Positions 7,631 through 16,652 of a stretch of DNA of 64,000 bases are shown here, piece after piece; position 1 is the first letter of the stretch, and every line of letters starts with the position of its first letter. The position numbers and the translations under genes were made by a program. The notes below the pieces were generated by a model. The model made no database searches. It was not told the origin of the DNA and saw nothing but the letters and a program-made list of their open reading frames with translations. The DNA comes from VAZQ01 sp036557705 (GTDB lineage: Bacteria; Pseudomonadota; Alphaproteobacteria; Rhizobiales; Xanthobacteraceae). Location: NCBI GenBank assembly GCA_036557705.1, contig DATBHB010000163.1:1-64000 (forward strand), in the 5' to 3' direction.

Positions 7631-9331
7631 CTACTCTCCTTTGCTGTTCTTCGCTTTGCGATACCGGCGAATCAGCGCGTTGGTCGAACTGTCGTGCGCG
7701 AGCGCCGGCTCGCTCGCGCCTGAGACCTCGGGAATGATGCGTTGCGCGAGTGCCTTGCCGAGTTCGACGCCCCACTGATCGAATGAATCGATTTGCCAGA
7801 TCGCGCCCTGGGTGAAGACGCTGTGCTCGTAAATCGCGACCAGCTTGCCGAGCGCGGCCGGGGTGAGGCGGTCGAGCAGGAGCGTGTTCGAGGGCCGGTT
7901 GCCTTCGAACAGCCGGTGCGGGACGAGCCAATCCGGCGTGCCCTCGGCTTTGACCTGCGCTCGGGTTTTGCCGAAGGCGAGCGCTTCCGTCTGGGCAAAG
8001 ACATTTGCCAGCAGCATGTCGTGATGCGCCCCCAGCGGATTGAGCGTCTGCGCGAAACCGATGAAGTCGCAAGGGATGAGACGCGTGCCCTGGTGGATAA
8101 GCTGATAGAATGAATGCTGGCCGTTGGTCCCCGGCTCGCCCCAGTAGATCGGCCCGGTATCACAGCCGACAACGGCGCCGTCGAGCCGCACGTGCTTGCC
8201 GTTGCTTTCCATGGTCAGCTGCTGAAGGTAGGCCGGAAAGCGCTTGAGGTATTGCTCATAGGGAAGCACGGCCACCGTCTGGGCGCCGAAGAAATTGTTG
8301 TACCAGATCGCCAACAGCCCCATCAGCACCGGCAGGTTTTGCTCGAACGGCGCGTTACGGAAATGCTCGTCGATGGCATGGAAACCGGCGAGCATGGCCC
8401 GGAAATTCTCTGCGCCGACGGCAATCATGGTGGAAAGGCCGATTGCGGAATCCATTGAATAGCGGCCGCCGACCCAATCCCAGAATCCGAACATGTTGGC
8501 GGGGTCGATGCCGAATTTGCTGACCTCTTCGGTATTTGTGGAAACCGCGACGAAATGCCGGGCAATGGCCGATGTGTCGTGCCCCATTCCGCTCAGCAGC
8601 CAGTCCCGCGCGGTGCGCGCATTCGTCATCGTCTCCAATGTGGTGAATGTCTTGGATGAGATGATGAACAAAGTCTCCGCCGGGTCGAGGTCCATTACCG
8701 CCTCGGCAAAATCGGTCCCGTCCACGTTGGAGACGAAACGGAACGTCATCGAGCGGTCGCTGTAATGCTTGAGGGCTTCGTAGGCCATTACCGGGCCGAG
8801 ATCGGAGCCGCCGATGCCGATATTGATCACGTTGCGGATGCGCTTTCCCGTCGCGCCTTGCCAGGCGCCGCCGCGCAGCCGCTCGGTGAACGCGGCCATT
8901 TTGTCCAACACGGCATGCACATCCGGAACCACGTTGCGGCCGTCGAACACAATCGAGGCGCCGCGCGGGGCCCGCAAGGCGACGTGCAGCACCGCACGAT
9001 CCTCCGAGACGTTGATCCGCTCGCCCCGGAACATCGCCTCAATGTGCTGCTTGAGCTTTGCTTCCTGTGCGAGCTGAAGCAGCAATTTCAGCGTCTGATC
9101 GGTGATACGGTTCTTCGAGTAATCGAAATAAACTCCGGCCGCTTCGAACGCCAGGCGCTCGCCGCGCTGCGCATCCTCGGCAAACAGCTGCCGCAGATGA
9201 AGCCCTTTCATCTCCCTTGAATGGGCTTTGAGCGCGGCCCAGGCCGGAAGCTTGGTCAGCGGCGTCGCGCTGGTGAACTGTTCAATCGCGGATTGATCCA
9301 CGAATTCAACTCGCCTTGCGGATGGCGGCAC
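7631..9331 (-). CDS. pgi: Glucose-6-phosphate isomerase
   Basis: The product is about 566 residues, the usual length for bacterial PGI, and interconverts glucose-6-phosphate and fructose-6-phosphate. Signature stretches are NIGIGGSDLGP, SKTFTTLETMTN, GGRYSMDSAIGLS, the ESNGKHV motif, GEPGTNGQHSFYQL with the catalytic His region, and a C-terminal Lys-rich tail. The GTG at 9331 overlaps the transaldolase end by 26 bases; GTG 9301 (VDQSAIEQF), after AAGGCGAG, is an equally reasonable start. Translational coupling with tal is likely either way. Confidence 0.95.
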   Translation of the reverse strand: MPPSARRVEFVDQSAIEQFTSATPLTKLPAWAALKAHSREMKGLHLRQLFAEDAQRGERLAFEAAGVYFDYSKNRITDQTLKLLLQLAQEAKLKQHIEAMFRGERINVSEDRAVLHVALRAPRGASIVFDGRNVVPDVHAVLDKMAAFTERLRGGAWQGATGKRIRNVINIGIGGSDLGPVMAYEALKHYSDRSMTFRFVSNVDGTDFAEAVMDLDPAETLFIISSKTFTTLETMTNARTARDWLLSGMGHDTSAIARHFVAVSTNTEEVSKFGIDPANMFGFWDWVGGRYSMDSAIGLSTMIAVGAENFRAMLAGFHAIDEHFRNAPFEQNLPVLMGLLAIWYNNFFGAQTVAVLPYEQYLKRFPAYLQQLTMESNGKHVRLDGAVVGCDTGPIYWGEPGTNGQHSFYQLIHQGTRLIPCDFIGFAQTLNPLGAHHDMLLANVFAQTEALAFGKTRAQVKAEGTPDWLVPHRLFEGNRPSNTLLLDRLTPAALGKLVAIYEHSVFTQGAIWQIDSFDQWGVELGKALAQRIIPEVSGASEPALAHDSSTNALIRRYRKAKNSKGE

Positions 9332-10391
9332 TCTTGGCGCCGATGCAGTCCATCAGATCGGTCCATGATTTCGAGAAGCTCGCCGCACCCTCGTTCTGAA
9401 GCCGCAGCGCCAGCGCGCCGAGGTCGATGCCGGCCTTGCTGAATTCGGCGAGCACTTCCTCGCAATTGCCGCCCGAGACCGATAGAGGCTCCGATACTCG
9501 ACCGTGATCGGCGAAGGCCTTGAGCGTGCCCTCCGGCATCGTATTCACCGTGAAGGGGGCGGCGAGCGCTTCCACGTAGAGAATGTCGGAGGCGGCAGGA
9601 TCCTTGGTGCCGGTGCTCGCCCATAAGAGGCGCTGAGCGCGGGCGCCTTCATTCGCCAGGCGATGAATCCGGTTGGAAGCAAGCCGTTCCTGATAAACCC
9701 GGTAAGTGCGTTGTGCGACCGCAATCCCTAAACGGTTCGTCAGCGAAGGCGGCACCTTGTCCTTGACGGCGACGTCCCAGCGGCTGATGAAGAGCGAGGC
9801 CACGGAAGCGACCGCCGGGTTGAGCCCGGCCTTGATGCGCCGCTCGACGCCGCGCAGGTAGGCATCCGCCGCCGCCACATACTGCTCGGTCGAAAACAGC
9901 AGCGTCACATTCACCGGAACGCCGGCAAAGATCGCCGCTTCAATCGCCGGCAGCCCTTCCGGAGTGCCGGGAATTTTGATGAAGAGATTGGGTCGGCCGG
10001 CTCGCTGGGAGAGGTCGCGGGCGGCCGCAACCGTTTTCTCGGTATCGTGCGCAAGAAGCGGCGAGACTTCGAGCGAGACCCAGCCGTCGACGCCATCCGT
10101 GCGCGCAAAGATCGGGCGAAACAGATCGGCGGCTCGGGTCAGGTCGGCCAGCGCAACCGAGAAGAACAGGTCTTCTTTCGACCGTGCCGACCGCGTGAGG
10201 CTCGCGATGTCCGCATCGTAGTCTGCGCTTTTCCTGATTGCTTGATCGAAGATCGTCGGATTCGAGGTAAGCCCGCTGACGGCGAGATCGTCGATATAGT
10301 GCGCCAGAGTCCCGCTGTTGAGGAGATCGCGGGTGATGTTGTCGAGCCAGAGGCTTTGTCCGAGATCGTGGAGTTGGCCGTTTGCGTTCAT
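9306..10391 (-). CDS. tal: Transaldolase
   Basis: The product is 361 residues. It transfers a dihydroxyacetone unit between sedoheptulose-7-phosphate and glyceraldehyde-3-phosphate in the non-oxidative pentose phosphate pathway. The long-form bacterial motifs are present: VSGLTSNPTIFDQAI near the N-terminus and NLFIKIPGTPEG with the Schiff-base Lys. AGGGGAAA precedes the ATG. It is the first gene of the tal-pgi-zwf group; its tail overlaps pgi. Some relatives encode tal-pgi as one protein, but here a stop codon separates them. Confidence 0.95.
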   Translation of the reverse strand: MNANGQLHDLGQSLWLDNITRDLLNSGTLAHYIDDLAVSGLTSNPTIFDQAIRKSADYDADIASLTRSARSKEDLFFSVALADLTRAADLFRPIFARTDGVDGWVSLEVSPLLAHDTEKTVAAARDLSQRAGRPNLFIKIPGTPEGLPAIEAAIFAGVPVNVTLLFSTEQYVAAADAYLRGVERRIKAGLNPAVASVASLFISRWDVAVKDKVPPSLTNRLGIAVAQRTYRVYQERLASNRIHRLANEGARAQRLLWASTGTKDPAASDILYVEALAAPFTVNTMPEGTLKAFADHGRVSEPLSVSGGNCEEVLAEFSKAGIDLGALALRLQNEGAASFSKSWTDLMDCIGAKSAAIRKAS

Positions 10392-10517
10392 CGATTTCCC
10401 CTAAGCCGGAGCGAAAACCAACCTGTATCAACCCGTATATAGTGATCGATGCCCAGGGCGCCGATGGAAGCAAATTCCGGGCTTTTAAAGAACCCTCCCC
10501 AGGTCGTGCCGGGAAGG

Positions 10518-10682
10518 TCACATGCGCGGCTTGTCTGCATCGGGAGGCTGCGGGTCGATGAGCGGCCGTTCGTCCGGCGGATCAAACGGGGGCTCCTGCA
10601 CTGGGTCCTTGTAGGGCTGTGGGTCGGGCTGCGGACTTTTACCCGGTTCCGGCGGTTTCGGACCAGTTGGATGTTTGGCCAT
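10518..10682 (-). CDS. Small proline-rich protein, 54 residues
   Basis: A short frame begins MAKHPTGPKPPEPGK and ends DADKPRM, with a GGGGAGAT ribosome-binding site nine bases before the ATG. About one third of residues are proline and the rest mostly charged, with no hydrophobic core, so it is probably disordered. It lies between the monooxygenase and tal on the same strand. Short Pro/Asp-rich proteins of this kind are common in Bradyrhizobium-type genomes; no function is known to me. Confidence 0.6.
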   Translation of the reverse strand: MAKHPTGPKPPEPGKSPQPDPQPYKDPVQEPPFDPPDERPLIDPQPPDADKPRM

Positions 10683-10719
10683 GGTGGGAAATCTCCCCGA
10701 AGCGCGGGAGTTCCCGGGA

Positions 10720-12342
10720 TCAATGCCCGGTCACCATCGCAGCCAAACGCTGCGGATCCGGCGGTGGGGCGTTGCCCCGCCAGGCAATGTGCAGATCGGG
10801 CCGCAGCAGCAGAAGATCGCGGCCGTAAAGCTCACGCACGCGCGCATCCGTGATATCGAACACGCGGAACGGGGCGCGGTGACGCAGGAAGGCCTGTTCC
10901 AAAGCGGAGACATCGGCGCCCGATCGGCCGAGCCGCAGCAGCGTATAGCCGCTGTCATGGCCGATCCGGTCCTGGGCGGCGCTCCCGTCTTCGAGCCAGA
11001 CGTGGGGCAGGCGCACCCCAGGCCACGTGCTTGGCTGATATTCGATAAAATCGTAGGGCGGGCCGTCTCCGGGCTCGACGGCGACGAGCGGCGAGCCCGC
11101 GTAATGGTAGCCGAGTTCGGCGCCGACCATTTCGTTGGTCTTGCGCTGCTCGACGTCGGCGACGCGGACGAGGTTCGCGCGCGTTTCTGCGCCTTGCGGC
11201 GTGTCGTCGCCGATGTTGGGCTGCCACATCGAGCGCCACTTGCGGCGCCCCAGTGTGGCAAAGCGCGAGGCCGCTACATTGTGCTCACCGACCGGACGGC
11301 GCTCGGCCTCATAGGAGGGCAATAGCTTCGGCCCGCCCCAGCCGCGCAGCACCGCGGCAAGCTTCCATGAAAGGTCGATGGCGTCCCCGACGCCGCTGTT
11401 CATGCCCAGCCCGCCGGTCGGGATCATCAGATGCACCGCATCGCCGGCGAGGAACACGCGGCCGTCGCAATAGCGGTCCGCCAGCAGCAGATTCTGCTTC
11501 CACTCGCCAATGTAGAGCGTTTCAAACGGAAGCGGCATGGCGATCGTCGCCCTGAACATTTCGACCATATCTTCATCGCGCTCGACGATCGAATGCAGCG
11601 TGAAGTGCCTGGTCGAGTCCTGGACGATAAGCTGGGTCGAGTGATTATCGGCGCGGTGGTAATGCCGTCCCCTGCCGATCGCGATGCGTTCGAACAGATT
11701 TTCGCAATAGTGCAGCGACTGCCGCAATGCGAGCATCGGGTCGATGTTGCCTGACAGTTTGATGCCGAGCCCGTGGCGCACGCCGCTCGAGCCGCCGTCG
11801 CAGCCAACGAGATAGAGCGCCCTGATCTCCGACACCTCGCCTTTGCGGTTTCTTACCCGCGCGCTCACCCCGGCGAAGTCCTGGGTGAACGAGAGGAGTT
11901 CGTGGCCGTAGCGCACGCTCACGCTGGGCAGCGCCTCGGCCACGGATTTGAGAAGCGGCTCGAGCGTATATTGGGAAATGAGCTGATAGGGTTCGAGCGG
12001 CAGCGAGCCATCGTTGGTGGCTCGGATCTGCGCCTTGAACTCATTGACCGAGGGGTATTTGAGCTGCAGAAGCGGCGGCTCGACGAGGCTGAGCACGATG
12101 AACACGTCCATCGGCACATCGGCAGGAAGCCCGGCGGCGCGGATTTTCTCGGCGAGCCCCATGCGCCGGTAGATTTCCATGCTGCGGGCGTTGCAGCGCT
12201 CCATCTTGGGGAGAAACTGCGGTGCCTCCTTCTGCTCAACGATGATCGTGCGCACCCCGCGCATACCGAGATCGACGGCAAGGGTGAGCCCAGTCGGCCC
12301 GGCTCCGGCAATGAGAACCTCGGTATCCATCAAACTGTGCAT
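10720..12342 (-). CDS. FAD-dependent aromatic hydroxylase-type monooxygenase
   Basis: The product is about 540 residues, a class A flavin monooxygenase (PheA/TfdB, p-hydroxybenzoate hydroxylase superfamily). It shows the dinucleotide motif VLIAGAGPTGLTLA at the N-terminus, the middle LVGCDGGSSGVR motif and the flavin-ribityl motif GRVFLAGDAVHLMIPTGGLG. A thioredoxin-like C-terminal part follows, as in phenol hydroxylases. The start at 12342 (MHSLMDTEV) is provisional; 12330 is also possible and a TTG at 12402 is not convincing. The substrate is probably a phenolic or polyketide-like ring, not predictable from sequence. Confidence 0.88.
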   Translation of the reverse strand: MHSLMDTEVLIAGAGPTGLTLAVDLGMRGVRTIIVEQKEAPQFLPKMERCNARSMEIYRRMGLAEKIRAAGLPADVPMDVFIVLSLVEPPLLQLKYPSVNEFKAQIRATNDGSLPLEPYQLISQYTLEPLLKSVAEALPSVSVRYGHELLSFTQDFAGVSARVRNRKGEVSEIRALYLVGCDGGSSGVRHGLGIKLSGNIDPMLALRQSLHYCENLFERIAIGRGRHYHRADNHSTQLIVQDSTRHFTLHSIVERDEDMVEMFRATIAMPLPFETLYIGEWKQNLLLADRYCDGRVFLAGDAVHLMIPTGGLGMNSGVGDAIDLSWKLAAVLRGWGGPKLLPSYEAERRPVGEHNVAASRFATLGRRKWRSMWQPNIGDDTPQGAETRANLVRVADVEQRKTNEMVGAELGYHYAGSPLVAVEPGDGPPYDFIEYQPSTWPGVRLPHVWLEDGSAAQDRIGHDSGYTLLRLGRSGADVSALEQAFLRHRAPFRVFDITDARVRELYGRDLLLLRPDLHIAWRGNAPPPDPQRLAAMVTGH

Positions 12343-12424
12343 CTCATCGGGTTGACCGAGCGCCGAGGGCGGGTTGCCTGTTTGCTGGCAGCCGTTCGCC
12401 AATGACTATCCGCCACCTGCCACT

Positions 12425-12519
12425 TGTGTCCCGGATGCGGTGCACCGCCCCATTCGCGCGCGAATCGGTGATGCATATGTTCTGGGCGCGCGCTTGTGCT
12501 GCACCGTGTCCCAGGGCAC
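12425..12519. repeat. Palindromic repeat, family F
   Basis: GTGTCCCGGATGCGGTGCA at one end faces TGCTGCACCGTGTCCC at the other. The same pattern occurs twice around 39.3-39.6 kb. It separates the monooxygenase from the divergent DUF2277 gene, so both promoters must lie in or next to it. Confidence 0.7.
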
Positions 12520-12559
12520 ACCAGTGCCTTAGCTCTATTTGGACCTAAAGGAACACCTC

Positions 12560-12826
12560 ATGTGCCGCAACATTCGCACGCTGTTCAATTTCGAGCCACC
12601 GGCGATGGAAGAAGAAATCCGCGCCTCGGCTCTGCAGTTCGTTCGCAAGCTGAGCGGATTCGCGAATCCATCACGCGCCAATGAGGCGGCGTTCAACCGC
12701 GCTGTGGGTGACATTTCCGACGTGGCGCGCAGGCTCCTCGACTCACTCGAAACAGCGAGCCCACCGCGTGACCGCGAAACCGAAGCCGCCAAGGCGCGCA
12801 CCCGCGCGCGAGCGCGATTTGCCTGA
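12560..12826 (+). CDS. DUF2277 family protein
   Basis: The product is about 88 residues, beginning MCRNIRTLFNFEPPA and continuing with EEIRASALQFVRKLSGF, the hallmark of DUF2277. AAAGGAA precedes the ATG at 12560; the frame extends to a TTG at 12539, which lacks a site. It ends in an Arg/Ala-rich tail. The family is soluble, small and widespread in alphaproteobacteria and actinobacteria, with no known function. Confidence 0.88.
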   Translation: MCRNIRTLFNFEPPAMEEEIRASALQFVRKLSGFANPSRANEAAFNRAVGDISDVARRLLDSLETASPPRDRETEAAKARTRARARFA

Positions 12827-12983
12827 CGTGCTACCGCGGCTTCTTGCAAGGCACTCGGAGCGCAAGGTGAGCCATGCCTTGCGTTCTGAGCCTTGCTCAT
12901 TGTCAGTCCGGCCGAGGCCCCGCTGAGACCAGATAGCACTTTTGCGAGTATCGGACTATATTGCCGCCGAGAGGTATCGCCGC

Positions 12984-13073
12984 ATGACTCGCCACGTATC
13001 CTACGCCGAATTCTCGAACAATCTCGCCAAATAAATGGGCGAGGTGAGAGCTGGCCCGCTCCGCATAGAGTAG
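12984..13073 (+). pseudogene. Decayed Phd/YefM-type antitoxin N-terminus
   Basis: The frame reads MTRHVSYAEFSNNLAK, then TAA, then in the same frame MGEVRAGPLRIE and TAG. Intact Phd/YefM antitoxins continue ...NLAKYMDEV..., so the TAA replaces a Tyr codon and the protein is cut off after about 30 codons. No toxin gene remains next to it. It lies in the 288-base gap before the UbiD gene. Confidence 0.6.
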
Positions 13074-13114
13074 TGACGGTGAGCGCGAAGAGCGGCGAGC
13101 CTGAGGAGGGGTCG

Positions 13115-14623
13115 ATGAGGGACGCTCCGCGCCCGCCCAACAGCAGCGATCTCGACGCCTGGCTCGACAGAGTGGAGGCCGTGGGCGAGCTCAAGCGCAT
13201 TACGGCGGAAGTCGATCCCGATCTCGAGGCCGCGACCATCACCTATCTGGTCGGGAGCAAGAAGTCTCCGGCACTCCTGTTCGAGAACATCAAGGGGCAC
13301 CCCGGACATCGCATCCTCTACAACATGATCGGCTGCAATCTCTCGCGCTTCTGTCTGATGATCGGCGAGGAACCGGTCGATCATCCGCTCAAGGCCGTGC
13401 AGGCGCTCCAGCGCAAGCTCGGGCGCAAGTTGCCGCCGCGGGAGGTCGCGGCCGAAGCAGCGATCTGCAATGCGAACGTCGTGACCGGCGACGCAATCGA
13501 TATCCGTATGTTTCCGGCGCAGCGGATGTGGCCGCTCGACGGCGGCTTTTATCTCGGCACCGGCGATGCAGTGGTTACAAAGGATCCAGAGAGCGGGCGT
13601 ATCAACGTCGGCACCTATCGGATGATGATCAAAGGGCCGCGCGAAGTCGGCGTCTACACGTCGCCGGGCAAGGACGCGACCATCGACCGCGAGAAATGGT
13701 GGAGAGAGGGCAAGCCGATGCCCATCGCGGCCTGCTACGGCATCGATCCGCTGCTGTTTCTGGTCGCGGCGACGAGCCTGCCGAAGACCGAATGCGAATA
13801 CGATTATTACGGCGGCATCAATGAGGCGCCGATCGAGCTGTTCACCGGCGATGTGACGGGACTGCCGCTGCCGGCGCGCGCTGAAATCATCCTGGAGGGA
13901 TTTCTCTATCCAGACGAGACATTCGCCGAAGGACCGTTCGGTGAATTCACCGGCTATTACGGCCGGCCGAGCGGAGCCACTCCGTTCATGCGTGTCGAGA
14001 AGGTGCGTTACCGGGATAAGCCGACCCTGACCTGCGCCCTGATGGCGGACGGCGCCGCCAACGAAGCCGGACTGTTCTGGGCGCTGCTGCGCTCGGCCGG
14101 AATCTGGGCCGACCTGCAAAAGCTCGGCGTGCCGGGAATCCAGGGCGTGTGGTCGATCCCGGAAGCCGCCGGCTGGGGCATCACCGTGGTATCGATCAGG
14201 CAGATGTATGCCGGGCACGCCGCGCAGGTCATGGCGCTCGCAGCGCAATGCACCGCCGGCGCCTATTTCGGCAAATACGTGATCGTGGTCGATGATGACG
14301 TCGATCCGACCGACGTACACCAGGTGCTCTGGGCGATGGCGACGCGGTCGCGTCCGGCGCAATCGATCGACATCCTGCGCGAGACCTGGAGCACGTATCT
14401 CGATCCGAGCCTCAACCCTCCGGAAATACGTCCTTGGGGTTCGAAGGCTTTGATCAACGCGTGCATGGATTATCGCCACTACAAGACCTTTTCCAAACGC
14501 ACGAAACTCGACAAAGCTGCTTACGACAATGTCGTCGCGCGCTGGCAGGAGCTAGGACTCCCTGACAAGCCGCCGGCCATATCCATTTTCGAGGACGAGA
14601 AATCGTCAGGAGAGGTCGAATAA
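13115..14623 (+). CDS. UbiD-family (prenyl-FMN-dependent) decarboxylase
   Basis: The product is about 502 residues. UbiD enzymes (de)carboxylate aromatic or alpha,beta-unsaturated acids using prenylated FMN. The active-site segment AEGPFGEFTGYYG holds the two Glu (E-G-P-F-G-E) and INVGTYRM holds the matching Arg; VVDDDVDPTD is also typical. The start at 13115 follows GAGGAGG; upstream in-frame sequence crosses the antitoxin remnant and is not coding. No UbiX flavin prenyltransferase is in the window, so cofactor must come from elsewhere. The substrate is unknown. Confidence 0.92.
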   Translation: MRDAPRPPNSSDLDAWLDRVEAVGELKRITAEVDPDLEAATITYLVGSKKSPALLFENIKGHPGHRILYNMIGCNLSRFCLMIGEEPVDHPLKAVQALQRKLGRKLPPREVAAEAAICNANVVTGDAIDIRMFPAQRMWPLDGGFYLGTGDAVVTKDPESGRINVGTYRMMIKGPREVGVYTSPGKDATIDREKWWREGKPMPIAACYGIDPLLFLVAATSLPKTECEYDYYGGINEAPIELFTGDVTGLPLPARAEIILEGFLYPDETFAEGPFGEFTGYYGRPSGATPFMRVEKVRYRDKPTLTCALMADGAANEAGLFWALLRSAGIWADLQKLGVPGIQGVWSIPEAAGWGITVVSIRQMYAGHAAQVMALAAQCTAGAYFGKYVIVVDDDVDPTDVHQVLWAMATRSRPAQSIDILRETWSTYLDPSLNPPEIRPWGSKALINACMDYRHYKTFSKRTKLDKAAYDNVVARWQELGLPDKPPAISIFEDEKSSGEVE

Positions 14624-14646
14624 ACATCTGGCTTGGACCTCAGACC

Positions 14647-14832
14647 GTCATCCGGAGGCGCGAGCATGCAGCGAGCAAAAAGCGCGTTCACGCGCGTCTT
14701 CGACGCGCTATGGCTGCGTGCGAGCCTCGAAGGATGAACGGCCCGGATCAAGCCCACGAATCGCGCGGCGCGGTTGTGCCGTCATCCTTCGAGGCGCGCG
14801 CCAAGAAAGGGCGCGCGCTCCTCAGGATGACG
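14647..14832. repeat. Palindromic repeat, family B
   Basis: A longer family-B copy with outer words GTCATCC and CTCAGGATGACGG and inner GCGCGTTCACGCGCGTCTTCGACGC (written in pieces in other copies). It lies between the convergent UbiD gene and the ABC permease, so it may end both transcripts. Confidence 0.75.
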
Positions 14833-14850
14833 GTGTGCGCTAGCGATTAA

Positions 14851-15666
14851 TTATTCCGAGCGCCAGCGGCTGTAATGAAGTTCGGCACGGCGCACGATCT
14901 CATTAAGCACGATGGCCATCGCGGCAAGCACGGAAATGAGCCCAAGCAGCTTTGTGGGATTGAAGCTCTGCGTGAATAGCGTCGTGAAATAGCCGATGCC
15001 GGCGGTGGATACGTACAGTTCGGCAAGCAGAACGCCGAGGAGGACCCCGGTCATTGCGAGCCGCATCCCGGTGAAGAAGCTCGGAATGATGTGCGGGAAA
15101 ATGACCCAGCGGAAGGTCTGCCACCGGCTCGCGCCCATCGAGCGGGCGCTGGTGAGCAAGATCGGCTGGATGTTCTGCACGCCGGCGACGACGGTCACGA
15201 TGATCGGGAACATCCCGTGGCTCACGCCAAAGGCGATTTTCGAGGCCGGGCCGATCCCGAAATAGAGGACAAACAGCGGCAGGATGGTGATCTGCGGTGT
15301 GCCATAGAGCAGCAGGATGATCGGCATGAAGCTGCGATAGGTAAATCGCTGCAGCCCCACCGCGAGCCCGACCGCCAGCCCGATGACGACCGAGATTGCG
15401 AAGGCGACCGCAAGCTCGAAAGCCGTGACCCGCAGCGCCTGCGGCACGCCATTGGTCTCGAACAAGGCACCGAGCTGGCTGAAAACCGCGGACGGCGGAC
15501 TGAGGAAAATTTTGTCGACAAAGAAACGCGCCGCGATCTCCCACATGATGAACAGCAGGATGACGATGCCGAGCCGTGCTGCACCCGGGTGAGCCAGGAA
15601 CCATTTCTTGAAGCGGCGCCAGGTAACACCAGTTGCGGGACTTGGAAGATGCAGTGCTTGCGACAT
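14851..15666 (-). CDS. ABC transporter permease, NitT/TauT (SsuC-like) type
   Basis: The product is 271 residues with about six transmembrane segments. The inner-membrane permease signature near residue 190 (SMGASRWQTFRWVIFPHIIPSF holds the EAA-like loop) contacts the ATPase. It is the last gene of an import cassette containing a binding protein, an ATPase and a second permease. A family-B repeat separates it from the second permease. No strong ribosome-binding site is visible at 15666, so the start is moderately certain. Confidence 0.9.
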   Translation of the reverse strand: MSQALHLPSPATGVTWRRFKKWFLAHPGAARLGIVILLFIMWEIAARFFVDKIFLSPPSAVFSQLGALFETNGVPQALRVTAFELAVAFAISVVIGLAVGLAVGLQRFTYRSFMPIILLLYGTPQITILPLFVLYFGIGPASKIAFGVSHGMFPIIVTVVAGVQNIQPILLTSARSMGASRWQTFRWVIFPHIIPSFFTGMRLAMTGVLLGVLLAELYVSTAGIGYFTTLFTQSFNPTKLLGLISVLAAMAIVLNEIVRRAELHYSRWRSE

Positions 15667-15693
15667 GGTAGTTCAGGTGTATCAGCAAACTCC

Positions 15694-15832
15694 AAACCTC
15701 GTCCTGAGGAGGCGCGCGCTTTTTCGCGCGCGCCGTCTCGAAGGACGGCCGCAAGCGAGTATGTGCGTGTGGCCATGCTTCGAGACGGTCACGCGCACCA
15801 AAATGCGCGTGACCTCCTCAGCATGAGGTTCG
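15694..15832. repeat. Palindromic repeat, family B-like
   Basis: Arms read CCTCGTCCTGAGGAGG and CCTCCTCAGCATGAGG, with an inner pair around CGTCTCGAAGGACGG. It interrupts the gap between the two permease genes of one transport operon. Confidence 0.7.
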
Positions 15833-15881
15833 GAGTTTACGGCATGTGGATGCAATTCGCGTAGTCTCCTCAAATTCTTTC

Positions 15882-16652
15882 CTACCGGCGCCTCGCCTTC
15901 GACTCGAGGGTTGAAACCACGGTGTTGAGGAACAGCGCGATCGCGACAACGAATGTGATGTATGCGAACATGCGCGCGATATCCATTCCCTCGGCGAGAT
16001 GCGCGATGCGGTGGCCAAGGCCGGCGAGCGAAGCGATGGTTTCGCTGCCGAGGATCGAGAGCAGCGCGACCGTAAAACCGATCCGCAGCCCAGTGAGGAT
16101 GACGGGAAGCGCGGCGGGCAGCAGCACCCAGCGGAACAGCTGGAATTCGGATGCGCCCATCGAGCGAGCCGCGCGGATGAACATACGATCCACATAGCCG
16201 AAGCCGGCGATGGTATTGAGCACGATGGGCAGGAAACTCGTCGTCACGCCAAGCGCGATTTTCGATGCCGGACCGAGTCCGAAGAACAGGATATAGAGCG
16301 GCAGGAACAGGATGATCGGAACTGCGTAGATGCCGGCGAACAACGGCTCGAAGACCCGGATCGAATACTGCGACCGGCTGATAAGATAGCCGAGCGCCAC
16401 ACCGGCCGTCGCCGAGATCGAAAACGCAATTGCAAGCTCCGACAAGGTGACTTGAAGATCGCCGATGAATTCGCCGGTCGAGAGCACATTCATCAGTTCG
16501 TCGAACACATTCACCGGATTGGGCAGCAGGATCGGGCTGATGTGGCCGTAGGCCGTGGCTGCATACCAGGCGGCGAGCAGGACAACGACGAACCCGGCCT
16601 GCACGCCGCGGCTCAACAACTTGCCGCGGAATTGTTTGCTCCTTTCGCTCAC
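15882..16652 (-). CDS. ABC transporter permease, NitT/TauT type (second)
   Basis: The product is 256 residues with six predicted membrane spans and the EAA-loop sequence RAARSMGASEFQLFRWVLLP. Its start overlaps the ATPase stop by four bases, indicating tight coupling. Two unequal permeases plus one ATPase and one periplasmic receptor make a complete importer. The neighbouring hydantoinase genes suggest a cyclic amide or related organic nitrogen substrate, but this is inference. Confidence 0.92.
   Translation of the reverse strand: MSERSKQFRGKLLSRGVQAGFVVVLLAAWYAATAYGHISPILLPNPVNVFDELMNVLSTGEFIGDLQVTLSELAIAFSISATAGVALGYLISRSQYSIRVFEPLFAGIYAVPIILFLPLYILFFGLGPASKIALGVTTSFLPIVLNTIAGFGYVDRMFIRAARSMGASEFQLFRWVLLPAALPVILTGLRIGFTVALLSILGSETIASLAGLGHRIAHLAEGMDIARMFAYITFVVAIALFLNTVVSTLESKARRR

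Noticed and set aside
9306..9331. Single Tal-Pgi fusion gene
   Set aside because: A TGA clearly ends tal and the pgi frame is different, so they are two genes.
13001..14479. Minus-strand frame of 492 codons
   Set aside because: Antisense to the first UbiD gene; composition typical of a shadow frame in GC-rich DNA.
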